Assembly (NCBI RefSeq): GCF_017368475.1 | Contig: NZ_JAFNJE010000001.1 | Coordinates: 392,459-456,458 of the forward strand | Reading direction: 5' to 3' | DNA from: Alteromonas sp. 5E99-2 | GTDB lineage: Bacteria; Pseudomonadota; Gammaproteobacteria; Enterobacterales; Alteromonadaceae | DNA length: 64,000 bases | Shown: piece by piece, positions 53,614-62,555 of the stretch | How the letters are laid out: every line of letters starts with the position of its first letter | Numbering within the stretch: the first letter of the stretch is position 1 | Program-made: the position numbers and the translations under genes | The notes under the pieces: model-generated | What the model was told of the DNA's origin: nothing | Databases searched by the model: none | Seen by the model: only the letters and a program-made list of their open reading frames with translations

Positions 53614-54477
53614 TTAGTAATTACTTTTATGCAATTCTGTAAATTGAATTTGGCAATCGCCCACATCACCATCGGTATAGCACCCAGCTTTATGGTAGAT
53701 GTATATGTCATCTTGCTTCCATTGGCTAATATCAAAACGGGTTGATTCACCATTTGTGACAACCCAAATTTTAGTACCGCTATTTGTGCCGTACTTCATA
53801 ATAAAGCTATTGTCATTTGCCGCTCCTGTTACGGCTTCACCAAGTGACACATATTCATAAGCACCGCTTCCGTTATCATTTGGGTTCGGGCGGAAAATAG
53901 CCCAGAAATGATTATCTATACCATCTCTAGAGTGAATATAAGCAATACGTAACATAGGTGAATTAGTTATAACATTAGCATCAGTCGTTAAGCTTGTATT
54001 TGTATCGACATGAAGCTGGGCGACAGTAAAATCTTCAGAGCGAACAGCTTTACTGCCTCGAATTTTAAAGGTTCCACTAAAACGAGGACTTGGGTCGACA
54101 CTGTCAGCTTGGAAGCTCTGCAACCTTAATTCAGTTCTGGATACAACGGATTCATTCACTTTAAAATAAAGAGAGTCACCAACATTGGCGTCGTTGTTAA
54201 AATAAAAGTAATCTTTTCCGCCAGTGGTATTACTAGCGTATTCACCATTCAACATCTGACTATAAGAAATACAATCATACTTACCGTCATCACCTTGGTA
54301 TTGATGTTTGGCAACACTCAGGGCTGTTCTCGTATTACCCGTTGTATTGTCATAGGGGCTTCTACTACTGCTACTCGCTGGCTCACAATAATCTGCATAA
54401 GAGGGAGCCACTAAAAACGCACAGGCAAGACTAACTACTGCAGGCATGGTAAAACGCTTTAACTTATTTTTATTCAT
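53614..54477 (-). CDS. polysaccharide lyase, PL7 type (alginate-lyase-like), copy 2
   Basis: Secreted 287-aa lyase, with signal peptide to about residue 28 (APSYA). The same active-site set as copy 1: Arg114/Arg118 in SRTELRLQSF, Gln154 and His156 in AQLHVD, then KAGCYTDGDVGDCQIQF near the C-terminus. Differences cluster in loops (for example NNDANVG in place of EESGVG, and TNSGTKIWVV), so substrate range may differ. It is a tandem duplication of copy 1, with its own AAGGTG site and terminator, and sits minus-strand between HEAT-like and dnaG genes. Confidence 0.8.
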   Translation of the reverse strand: MNKNKLKRFTMPAVVSLACAFLVAPSYADYCEPASSSSRSPYDNTTGNTRTALSVAKHQYQGDDGKYDCISYSQMLNGEYASNTTGGKDYFYFNNDANVGDSLYFKVNESVVSRTELRLQSFQADSVDPSPRFSGTFKIRGSKAVRSEDFTVAQLHVDTNTSLTTDANVITNSPMLRIAYIHSRDGIDNHFWAIFRPNPNDNGSGAYEYVSLGEAVTGAANDNSFIMKYGTNSGTKIWVVTNGESTRFDISQWKQDDIYIYHKAGCYTDGDVGDCQIQFTELHKSNY

Positions 54478-54840
54478 ATTATCACCTTCATAATTTACTG
54501 AGACTTCGCGATTGAACAGAATAAAACCTCTTTTTAATGAGCAAAAAACTGAACAAAAAAAGGAGGTTCATAATTTTCATGTGACAAATGATACTCAAAA
54601 TTAAACAAAAAAATAACAATTTTGCGACAACTCATTACAAGTGTTGAATTTTATTATGTTTTTAGTTTAAGAGGTCCAACCACATAGCGTGATATTTATT
54701 CAAAACGTCTAATGTTTACCCTCCGTAAATTTTTAGTTGACGTTTTAGTTTCTTGTTCGTAAATGTGGAATCCCCTTGCTCATAAATTTAAATTAGTTGA
54801 TCATTGCTTCCTTGTTTATCAAAAAATAGTTATTTCAAAT
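54478..54840. other. intergenic region upstream of dnaG and PL7 copy 2
   Basis: AT-rich region between divergent genes. It must contain the promoters for dnaG and for the second lyase, but no box stands out; TTGACG at 54735 has only a weak -10 partner. No RNA gene or small ORF with a good ribosome-binding site was seen. Confidence 0.45.
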
Positions 54841-56613
54841 ATGGCTGGACGTATTCCTCGCGACTTTATAGACGATCTTATTGCACGTAGTGATGTAGTC
54901 GAGGTAATAGATAGCCGAGTAAAACTAAAAAAAGCAGGTAAAAATTACCAAGCATGTTGCCCGTTTCACGATGAAAAAAGCCCCTCATTCACAGTAAGCC
55001 AAGAAAAGCAGTTTTATCATTGTTTTGGATGTGGTGCCCATGGCAATGCCATTTCGTTTTTAATGGAATACGACCGCTTAGAATTTGTTGAAGCCGTAGA
55101 AGAGTTAGCCAGTATTTTAGGGTTAGAAGTACCAAGAGAAAAAGGGGCTGCTCCAGCCCAGTTAAGCGCAACCAAAAACCAGCGTGATTCCGATTATCAA
55201 TTAATGGAACAAGTTACAAAATTTTTCCAACATCAGTTAAAAAATCACGCTGGAGGCAAAGCTGCCATTGATTACCTCAAACAACGAGGATTATCGGGAG
55301 AAATCGTAAAACAATGGGAAATTGGTTACGCTCCCAGCGAATGGGATGCGGTTTTATCTACGTTCGGGCGTGACAACGGCCTTATTCAACAACTTATCGA
55401 TCTAAAATTAATCACCAGAAACGATAACAATAAGTGCTTTGATTTTTTTCGCGACAGAATCATGTTCCCTATTCGCGACAAGCGTGGTCGTGTAGTCGGC
55501 TTTGGTGGCCGAGTGATGGGAGATAACGGTCCTAAATACCTCAATTCACCAGAAACCCGATTGTTTCATAAAGGCCATGAGCTTTACGGATTTTATCAAG
55601 CACGGCAACTTCATCGCCAACTAAACTCTGTGCTTATTGTAGAGGGTTATATGGATGTGGTCGCACTTAGTCAGTTTGGGCTAACAAATGCGACCGCCGC
55701 TTTGGGTACGGCTACAACACCTGAACATCTCACTATGTTAATGCGCAGTACCAAAACTATTGTGTGTTGTTATGATGGCGACAGAGCAGGCAGAGATGCT
55801 GCATGGCGAGCCGTAGAAAATGCCCTACCTATATTACAAGACGGTGCCCAGCTTAAATTTCTGTTTTTACCTGATGGTGAAGATCCCGATACTATGGTGC
55901 GAAAAGAGGGGCAAGATGCTTTTAATCAACGGCTAACGTCAGCAAAACCACTATCTCAATTTTTATTTGAACATTTATTGAATATTCATTCTGTGGGTTC
56001 ATCCGAAGGTAAAGCGGCGTTAAAAGCCCAAGCCATGCCGATGATAGAGCAAATTCCCGGTGAAAACCAAAAGTCTTTAATGCTGGAAACATTGAGCCAA
56101 CACACAGGTGAGTTTGATAGGTTTAAACTTACCAAAGATATAAACCAAGCACGCCATTTGGCCAGCAAGCCTGATGTCAAAAATAAGTTCCAACAACAAA
56201 AAACCCGCATTACCCCTATAAGACAATTAATTCATTTATTGCTTGAATACCCCGAGTTAGCGAAAGACGTGCCTGAAGTTCAGCCTGAATTACTGGTTGA
56301 TGGTGGTTTTAATGGCTTAAATTTACTTATGGACATTCACGCTTTTTGTAGTTCAGAAGGCGAAATAACCACACTCAAAATGCTCGACCATTTTAATCAA
56401 CATCCACAAATATCAACGATCAATAAACTCCTATTACAGGAAACTCTGATATCAAAAAGTGATGCAATTCAAGAATATCGAGATAGCTTTGCAAAATTAC
56501 TTGATTGGATGGTGGAAAGCCGTATGGAAATTTTAATCGCACGAGATCGCGTTGGTGGATTAAGCAAAGATGAAATGAAAGAACTCGCGCTATTATCTCA
56601 ATCGCGAAAATGA
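54841..56613 (+). CDS. dnaG: DNA primase
   Basis: Replication primase of 590 aa. ATG at 54841 begins MAGRIPRDFIDDLIARSDVVEVI, the standard N-terminus; the frame extends to 54763 but that extension is not family-like. Zinc-ribbon residues Cys40, His43, Cys61 and Cys64 are in place. The TOPRIM domain is shown by LIVEGYMDVVALSQFG and CYDGDRAGRDAAWRA, and a C-terminal DnaB-binding part follows. It is followed by rpoD, the usual order, but its usual upstream neighbour yqeY is 4.3 kb away because of the inserted genes. Confidence 0.96.
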   Translation: MAGRIPRDFIDDLIARSDVVEVIDSRVKLKKAGKNYQACCPFHDEKSPSFTVSQEKQFYHCFGCGAHGNAISFLMEYDRLEFVEAVEELASILGLEVPREKGAAPAQLSATKNQRDSDYQLMEQVTKFFQHQLKNHAGGKAAIDYLKQRGLSGEIVKQWEIGYAPSEWDAVLSTFGRDNGLIQQLIDLKLITRNDNNKCFDFFRDRIMFPIRDKRGRVVGFGGRVMGDNGPKYLNSPETRLFHKGHELYGFYQARQLHRQLNSVLIVEGYMDVVALSQFGLTNATAALGTATTPEHLTMLMRSTKTIVCCYDGDRAGRDAAWRAVENALPILQDGAQLKFLFLPDGEDPDTMVRKEGQDAFNQRLTSAKPLSQFLFEHLLNIHSVGSSEGKAALKAQAMPMIEQIPGENQKSLMLETLSQHTGEFDRFKLTKDINQARHLASKPDVKNKFQQQKTRITPIRQLIHLLLEYPELAKDVPEVQPELLVDGGFNGLNLLMDIHAFCSSEGEITTLKMLDHFNQHPQISTINKLLLQETLISKSDAIQEYRDSFAKLLDWMVESRMEILIARDRVGGLSKDEMKELALLSQSRK

Positions 56614-56655
56614 TGACCTTTTCGACGACAAACCTAGTTATAAATGCGGTTGTTT

Positions 56656-56663
56656 GTTATACT
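56656..56663 (+). promoter_or_regulatory. possible extended -10 promoter for rpoD
   Basis: TATACT at 56658-56663 preceded by TG one base upstream, an extended -10 match, 110 bases before the rpoD start and inside the 159-base dnaG-rpoD gap. No clear -35. A separate rpoD promoter is expected in this operon type. Confidence 0.35.
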
Positions 56664-56772
56664 GGTAAATTCGCTACGCTTCCCTAAATAGAAGTTATAA
56701 CTACTGCATAGTATGCAGCTAAGTGAAACTCGGGTTAAGCGTCAAAGTGTCAATTAAATTAGTGTAGGGTTT

Positions 56773-58596
56773 ATGGTACAAAGCAAGCAGTCACAGATTA
56801 AGCTTCTTATCGCCAAAGGTAAAGAACAAGGTTATCTTACCTTTGCAGAAGTTAACGATCACCTTCCTCAAGACATTGTAGACTCAGACCAAATCGAAGA
56901 CATCATTCGCATGATCAACGACATGGGCATTCAGGTCAGCGAATCAGCGCCTGAAGCCGATGAATTGCTTATGCAAGAAGCGTCTGCCGATGAAGATGCC
57001 GCCGAAGCCGCTGCGCAAGCACTTGCAACGGTAGAAAGTGAAATAGGCAGAACAACTGACCCTGTGCGTATGTACATGCGCGAAATGGGAACGGTTGAGC
57101 TACTTACTCGTGAAGGCGAGATAGAAATAGCCAAGCGTATTGAAGATGGTATCAATCAAGTTCAATGTTCAGTTGCTGAATATCCTGAAGCAATTACTGA
57201 GCTATTAGACCAATGGGATTTATTCGAAGCTGAAGAAATTCGCCTTAGCGATATTATTTCAGGATTTGTAGACCCTAACGAAGATCAAGACATCGCACCA
57301 ACTGCAACCCATGTTGGGTCGGAGCTTTCTAAAGAAGAATTAGATGACGAAGACGATGATGATGACGAAGAAGAAGAAGATACTGGAGTCGATCCAGAAT
57401 TAGCTCGCGAGCACTTCACCTTACTTCGTAACCAATACGAGAAAGCGCGTAAAGTTATCGAGTCGAAAGGTCGTAGCCATAAGGCAGCTCGTAAAGAAAT
57501 CGAAAACCTAAGTGAGGTTTTTAAAGAGTTTCGTTTAGTTCCAAAGCAATTTGATCGCATGGTTCGCAGCATGCGCAACATGATGGACAGAGTTCGTATT
57601 CAAGAACGTCTGATCATGAAGCACTGTGTTATCCAAGCGAAAATGCCGAAAAAAGACTTCATCAAAGCCTTCGCTGGAAATGAAACCACTGTTGATTGGT
57701 TTGCAACCGTCTTGGCCTCTGGTGCACCTTATGTAGAAGCACTTTTAACCTACAAAGAAGAAATCGAACGTAGCATCAGTAAAATGAGCGCGGTTGAGCA
57801 CGAAACAGGCCTTGAAATTGTTGATATCAAAGATATTAACCGACGCATGTCTATTGGTGAAGCAAAAGCCCGTAGAGCGAAAAAAGAAATGGTTGAAGCC
57901 AACCTACGTTTGGTTATTTCTATTGCCAAGAAATACACCAACCGTGGCTTACAATTCTTGGATCTTATCCAAGAAGGTAACATTGGCTTGATGAAAGCCG
58001 TTGATAAATTTGAATACCGTCGAGGTTACAAATTTTCAACCTATGCAACATGGTGGATACGTCAAGCAATTACCCGTTCTATCGCTGACCAAGCAAGAAC
58101 CATTCGTATACCTGTACACATGATAGAAACGATTAACAAACTTAATCGTATTTCTCGTCAGATGTTACAAGAAATGGGTCGTGAACCTACACCTGAAGAA
58201 TTGTCAGAACGCATGATCATGCCAGAAGACAAAATTCGTAAGGTGTTAAAAATTGCGAAAGAGCCTATTTCAATGGAAACCCCCATTGGTGACGATGAAG
58301 ATTCCCACTTAGGCGACTTTATCGAAGACAGCACAATAGTGCAGCCTCTTGATTCAGCAACCGGTGGCAGTTTGAAAAATGCGACTCAAGAAGTGCTTTC
58401 AGGGCTTACCGCTCGTGAAGCAAAAGTACTTCGCATGCGCTTTGGTATCGATATGAACACCGATCACACCTTGGAAGAAGTAGGTAAACAATTTGACGTT
58501 ACTCGTGAACGTATTCGTCAAATCGAAGCAAAAGCCCTTCGTAAACTACGTCATCCAAGCCGCTCTGAGCAACTGAAAAGTTTCTTAGACGAATAA
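56773..58596 (+). CDS. rpoD: RNA polymerase sigma-70 factor RpoD
   Basis: Housekeeping sigma factor of 607 aa. Region 1.1 at the N-terminus, an acidic run [13 protein letters not shown] about residues 193-206, region 2 with [22 protein letters not shown] (2.3-2.4), region 3 with [13 protein letters not shown], and region 4 with [32 protein letters not shown]. Full-length. A strong terminator follows. Confidence 0.97.
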   Translation: MVQSKQSQIKLLIAKGKEQGYLTFAEVNDHLPQDIVDSDQIEDIIRMINDMGIQVSESAPEADELLMQEASADEDAAEAAAQALATVESEIGRTTDPVRMYMREMGTVELLTREGEIEIAKRIEDGINQVQCSVAEYPEAITELLDQWDLFEAEEIRLSDIISGFVDPNEDQDIAPTATHVGSELSKEELDDEDDDDDEEEEDTGVDPELAREHFTLLRNQYEKARKVIESKGRSHKAARKEIENLSEVFKEFRLVPKQFDRMVRSMRNMMDRVRIQERLIMKHCVIQAKMPKKDFIKAFAGNETTVDWFATVLASGAPYVEALLTYKEEIERSISKMSAVEHETGLEIVDIKDINRRMSIGEAKARRAKKEMVEANLRLVISIAKKYTNRGLQFLDLIQEGNIGLMKAVDKFEYRRGYKFSTYATWWIRQAITRSIADQARTIRIPVHMIETINKLNRISRQMLQEMGREPTPEELSERMIMPEDKIRKVLKIAKEPISMETPIGDDEDSHLGDFIEDSTIVQPLDSATGGSLKNATQEVLSGLTAREAKVLRMRFGIDMNTDHTLEEVGKQFDVTRERIRQIEAKALRKLRHPSRSEQLKSFLDE

Positions 58597-58623
58597 GCTA
58601 CACGCAATTTCGTACTACATAAG

Positions 58624-58649
58624 AAAACGAGGCAAATGCCTCGTTTTTT
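58624..58649 (+). terminator. rho-independent terminator after rpoD
   Basis: 11-bp perfect stem AAAACGAGGCA / TGCCTCGTTTT, 2-base loop, T run; 27 bases past the rpoD stop. Confidence 0.9.
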
Positions 58650-58870
58650 ATTACCTGCAATTCACTCTTACGCTCTCTTTTCCTCCTTCTTGCTTTTCAG
58701 CAGCAACATATTGATGAATAAAAATTAAACAATTTACTTTTGTTATTATTTTGTTTATATTTTGTTGCAAATGGTGTGGCATTGATTTATAGCAGATGAC
58801 ATTAGCCATTAGTTAACCATCGGAAGCAAAAGAATGGTCTTTTCTTACAACCAATTAAAAAGAGAACACT

Positions 58871-61129
58871 ATGAAAAAGAACAAGATGAAATACAGCGCC
58901 ATTACTGCTGCTCTTATTTTTGCAGGGTTTGGCGTAACCGCACACGCAGTCACTCCCGTATCGGTAATCGCAAGTAGCGACGACGGTAATGTGCCAGAAA
59001 ATACCCTTGATGACGACGATGACTTCTCCACTCGCTGGTCAGCTCAAGGCCGCAATGGAGATCAGTGGATACAATATGATTTTGGTTCTAACCAAGTGAT
59101 AAATGCCGTTAGCATTGCGTTTTTCAAAGGGGACGTTCGCAATACCTTTTTTCAAATAGAAACCTCAACTGACGCTGAAACATGGACGACAGAGCTCGAC
59201 ACGTCTAGCAGTGGCGGTACTATTGAAAACGAAACATTTACGTTTAATGATGATGTTAATACTCGTTATATTCGATATATCGGTTTTGGTAATAGCAGTA
59301 ATGACTGGAATAGCGTAACCGATATTGAGTTTATCCCGGGTACTCCCCTTCCCCCCGTTTCCGACGACGCAGTAAATGTACCCGCGCTTATTCAAGCTGA
59401 AGATTATGTCGACTTCTCAGACGTAGACTCTGCCAATCGAGGTGGTGAATATCGTGACGACGCTGTGGATATTGAAGAAACCCAAGACACTGGAAATGGC
59501 TATAACGTCGGGTGGATAAAATCTGGTGAATGGCTCGAATATGTCATAAACGTCGATGAAACTAGCGATTTCAACGCTGAGTTTCGCGTTGCTTCAAGGC
59601 ATTCTACAGGCTCTTTTGACATACAAATTGATGGTTCAACACGAAACAGTTTAAATGTTGAAAATACCCAAAACTGGCAAAGTTGGGTAACCCAAACTGT
59701 GGATTTAGGACAAATCGATGCAGGCGAACATACAATCAGGATCAATATCACCGGAAGCGATTTTAACCTTAATTGGATAGACATCAAAGCCGTTGAAGAC
59801 GATGATCCTGTTGATCCCGATCCGATAGACCCACATCCAATAGATCCTGACACACCAGTCACTGGAGATACTTACACAGCAACACCAGATTCATTGAATG
59901 ATGTACTTGCCAACGTCAGAGGCGGAGATGAAGTTATTATTACGGGGTCAGGCGAAATTTCATTGAAGAATTACGATTTTGATGAACAAGTGTTAATAAG
60001 GGCGGCAAGTATTGGCGGTGTTTCATTAACCAATGCCACTGTTGCCGACTCGAATAATATTACCCTGCAAGGTTTTGTTTTTGGCCCTAATGACGAAAGC
60101 ACCTTAGTTAAAATTGTTAATTCAACCAATATCAAAATATTGCGCAACCTGTTTGACCATAAAGACATTACGGAAAGCCAAACCTCTATTGTTATGACTC
60201 AGGCAAGTCAATTTATCGAAATCGGATACAACGAATTCCGTGATAAAAATTTGTCGGATCGCGGCGAGAAAATCACGGGTAGTTTCATCAAAACACAATT
60301 TGACGATCCACTGATGACGACAGATTTACATGTTCATCACAACCATTTCAACAATATCGCTCCTTATCTAGTAGGCGGTACACCTGCTGGCGATTCCGAC
60401 CGCGAAGTTATTGCTATGGGTATAGCGGATTCCCAAGATGTGGTCACAAATAACATTGTTGAATACAATCTTTTTGAAAATTGTGACGGTGAAAACGAAA
60501 TAATCACAGTGAAAACGTCAAATAATGTATTTCGTTACAATACCTTTAAAAACTCTATGGGATCGCTGTCGTTCCGCTTAGGATCTAACAATGAAGCCTA
60601 TGGAAATTACTTCTACGGGGTGGGCTCTGGAAATTCAGTGTCTGACGACAACTATCAAACCGGAGGCATTCGCGTTTATGGCGAAGGTCATAAAATTCAC
60701 GACAACTATATGGAAAATTTAACCGGTGTAAGCTGGAGACGTCCTATTTTGATTGACTCAGGAGATACCTCAGACAGTACTGGAAACGACAGCCACGAAA
60801 CATCAACAAACGTAGACGTATTCGACAACGTCATCATAGATAGTGTAGGCGGCGGTATTCATATTGGCGGAGACGTTTATTCAAACGTACCAACCAATAT
60901 CACGATTACTAATAACATTGTTATCTCTGACGACGGCATCTTATATAACAATGTCGCGAACAGATCATCCAACACTTGGTCTGGTAACATCGCCGTTGCC
61001 AGCGGCGACGCTACAGCAACAAGTGGAGGTGCGTTAAATGCCACAGAGGTTCAGGTGTTAAACAACCCACCAGCGATTAATGCTCCAACCCCATTAACAG
61101 AAGACGATGTTGGCAGACACGCCAATTAA
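58871..61129 (+). CDS. modular polysaccharide lyase family 6 protein (alginate-lyase/chondroitinase-B type)
   Basis: Secreted enzyme of 752 aa. Signal peptide MKKNKMKYSAITAALIFAGFGVTAHA. An F5/8-type C (CBM32-like) domain spans about 28-158 (DDDDDFSTRWSAQGRNGDQWIQYDFG). A CBM6-like domain spans about 168-310 (IQAEDYVDFSDVD, GWIKSGEWLEYVINV, NLNWIDIK). A Asp/Pro linker (about 312-332) leads to a PL6 beta-helix (about 335-752). In the catalytic part, GENEIITVKTSNNVFRYNTFKNS carries the family lysine and SLSFRLGSNNEAYGNYFYG the arginine, with the usual LTLRHGN reading FRLGSN. Alginate is the best guess substrate. AGAGAACACT precedes the ATG; a terminator follows. Confidence 0.85.
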   Translation: MKKNKMKYSAITAALIFAGFGVTAHAVTPVSVIASSDDGNVPENTLDDDDDFSTRWSAQGRNGDQWIQYDFGSNQVINAVSIAFFKGDVRNTFFQIETSTDAETWTTELDTSSSGGTIENETFTFNDDVNTRYIRYIGFGNSSNDWNSVTDIEFIPGTPLPPVSDDAVNVPALIQAEDYVDFSDVDSANRGGEYRDDAVDIEETQDTGNGYNVGWIKSGEWLEYVINVDETSDFNAEFRVASRHSTGSFDIQIDGSTRNSLNVENTQNWQSWVTQTVDLGQIDAGEHTIRINITGSDFNLNWIDIKAVEDDDPVDPDPIDPHPIDPDTPVTGDTYTATPDSLNDVLANVRGGDEVIITGSGEISLKNYDFDEQVLIRAASIGGVSLTNATVADSNNITLQGFVFGPNDESTLVKIVNSTNIKILRNLFDHKDITESQTSIVMTQASQFIEIGYNEFRDKNLSDRGEKITGSFIKTQFDDPLMTTDLHVHHNHFNNIAPYLVGGTPAGDSDREVIAMGIADSQDVVTNNIVEYNLFENCDGENEIITVKTSNNVFRYNTFKNSMGSLSFRLGSNNEAYGNYFYGVGSGNSVSDDNYQTGGIRVYGEGHKIHDNYMENLTGVSWRRPILIDSGDTSDSTGNDSHETSTNVDVFDNVIIDSVGGGIHIGGDVYSNVPTNITITNNIVISDDGILYNNVANRSSNTWSGNIAVASGDATATSGGALNATEVQVLNNPPAINAPTPLTEDDVGRHAN

Positions 61130-61148
61130 TTTAAATGGGTTAGACAAT

Positions 61149-61173
61149 AAAAAGTCGGCTCTGCCGGCTTTTT
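61149..61173 (+). terminator. rho-independent terminator after PL6 gene
   Basis: Stem AAAAAGTCGGC / GCCGGCTTTTT (one wobble pair) with a TCT loop; 20 bases past the stop. Confidence 0.85.
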
Positions 61174-61240
61174 ATTTGTTATAGCGCTTCACAAAAAAAC
61201 AATTAAGATTTATTCTCATTTATATATTAATCATCAAAAA

Positions 61241-61774
61241 ATGAGTTTTAACTTCGTGGCATCCCCTAAATTACATATGGCATTTCGTAAGTATCATCGT
61301 TGGCTTGGATTTTTCCTCGCTGGAATTATGGCGGTGTATTCAATTAGCGGTATTCTTCTGATTTTCCGTCCAACCGACATCCTGAAATATGACAAAATTC
61401 AAGTTAGGCAACTCGAGCCCAACTTAACCGCCAAAGAACTGCCATTAGCACTTCGTATAAGAGGAAGTAAAGTGGTCGGTGAAACGGATTCGGTCATTAC
61501 GCTCAATATTGGTGAATACGAAAAGCAAACTGGCGCAGCAACTGTCACTCGTAAAGAATACCCTTATGTACTAGCCAAAATGGTCAAAATGCACAAAGCC
61601 ACCAACAACAGTCCCCTATTTTGGTTAAACATCAGTTTCGGGTTAGCTTTATTGTTTTTTGTTATTTCCGCATTTCTCATGTTTATACCTAAAATTCCCA
61701 TGTACAAAAACGGGTTAAAAATAGCGGGAATTGGTGCGACCTTGGCGATATTGTTTATCTTTTTTGGGACCTAG
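61241..61774 (+). CDS. PepSY-associated membrane protein
   Basis: 177 aa with an N-terminal membrane helix after MAFRKYHRWLGFFLAGIMAVYSISG, the start typical of PepSY-TM proteins (RKYHRWLG). A periplasmic PepSY-like region of about 85 residues follows (LPLALRIRGSKVVGETDSVITLN), then two C-terminal helices (about 122-145 and 155-175). It resembles the short PepSY proteins linked to metal or electron transfer, function unknown. Starts directly after a terminator. Confidence 0.75.
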   Translation: MSFNFVASPKLHMAFRKYHRWLGFFLAGIMAVYSISGILLIFRPTDILKYDKIQVRQLEPNLTAKELPLALRIRGSKVVGETDSVITLNIGEYEKQTGAATVTRKEYPYVLAKMVKMHKATNNSPLFWLNISFGLALLFFVISAFLMFIPKIPMYKNGLKIAGIGATLAILFIFFGT

Positions 61775-62225
61775 TTTATTCATTGAAAAACCTAGGTTTC
61801 AAACGACTGAACAAGCGCCGTCTGCCTTCACATTATTGGCGACGGTGTATATAACTCACACCGCTATATCGGTCGAACCCACACAAAAAGGCTCGTCTTA
61901 CACAACGAGAAATGCAGTGGTAATAAGGGGTATCCGTTTCACATATTAGACTTTTCCTTGGTCTGGGTATAATTCCTTTTACTCTCTTTTATTCAGTGTC
62001 AACTACCTCATTTTGAACTAGTTGACCGAAATAAAAAGTGACCTAAAGAATGGTTAAAGTGGGTGTCCTATTTGAGTTCATCCTATTTAAGTTCACTAGT
62101 TCATCTATATCTAAAGCTTTGGCAGAAACTTTATCAAATTCAAATTGCCAGTTTGGCATCTCATCGCACTTTTTACTTTCCATCAACTGAATAATAGCTA
62201 CTTAATCCAAACAAAGAGAAATAAA
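61775..62225. other. intergenic region next to Rhs toxin locus
   Basis: About 450 bases without a confident gene. It includes a near-repeat TCCTATTTGAGTTCA / TCCTATTTAAGTTCA (62067-62096) and a possible 46-aa minus-strand ORF, listed separately. The rest shows nothing I recognise. Confidence 0.5.
62043..62183 (-). pseudogene. 46-aa ORF, possible immunity-gene remnant
   Basis: Minus-strand ORF downstream of the immunity gene, starting MESKKCDEMPNWQFEFDKV and continuing SAKALDIDELVN. In-frame sequence extends upstream as VAIIQL, so the start is unclear and there is no good ribosome-binding site. The MPNWQFEFDKVSA segment resembles small proteins often found downstream of Rhs toxins, from memory; the rest is truncated. 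Low confidence. Confidence 0.3.
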
Positions 62226-62555
62226 CTATTTTGTAAAAGTTTTCTTTAATATTTTTCCATTTCTAGGATCAATTTCTACGTCATAAGAGCAAAATGAATA
62301 TAAAGCTAAAGGATTTTTGGAGATCATTCCACAATAAGTATCCGACGATTTACTCGTAGGCAACTCAGCAATCCAAAGCTTCTCACAAGAGCGCGTATAG
62401 CAAACTAAATTAGCAAATTGATTCATATTTAAACCTGCATCTGGATCGAATAAAACAATTACAGCCTTTTCAAACTCTATTACATCTATGATGGGATACT
62501 CTAACTCCCAGAGTAGCCCATCCACTTTCAATTTACCTTGGCTAAATTCAATCAT
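62226..62555 (-). CDS. probable immunity protein for Rhs toxin
   Basis: 109-aa soluble protein without a signal peptide. Starts MIEFSQGKLKVDGLLWELEY; the middle holds DVIEFEKAVIVLFDPDA and ends with YDVEIDPRNGKILKKTFTK. The family is not recognised. Its ATG overlaps the toxin stop codon by 4 bases (ATGA), the classic toxin-immunity coupling, so immunity is assigned by position only. Cys residues: LVCYTRSCEKLW. Confidence 0.65.
   Translation of the reverse strand: MIEFSQGKLKVDGLLWELEYPIIDVIEFEKAVIVLFDPDAGLNMNQFANLVCYTRSCEKLWIAELPTSKSSDTYCGMISKNPLALYSFCSYDVEIDPRNGKILKKTFTK

Noticed and set aside
54735..54763. dnaG promoter TTGACG with -10 TAAATG
   Set aside because: The -10 is a poor match; the promoter is likely in this gap but cannot be located by eye.
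61731..61949. 72-aa plus-strand ORF after the PepSY gene
   Set aside because: Overlaps the PepSY gene C-terminus in another frame, lacks a start context and does not resemble a protein family.
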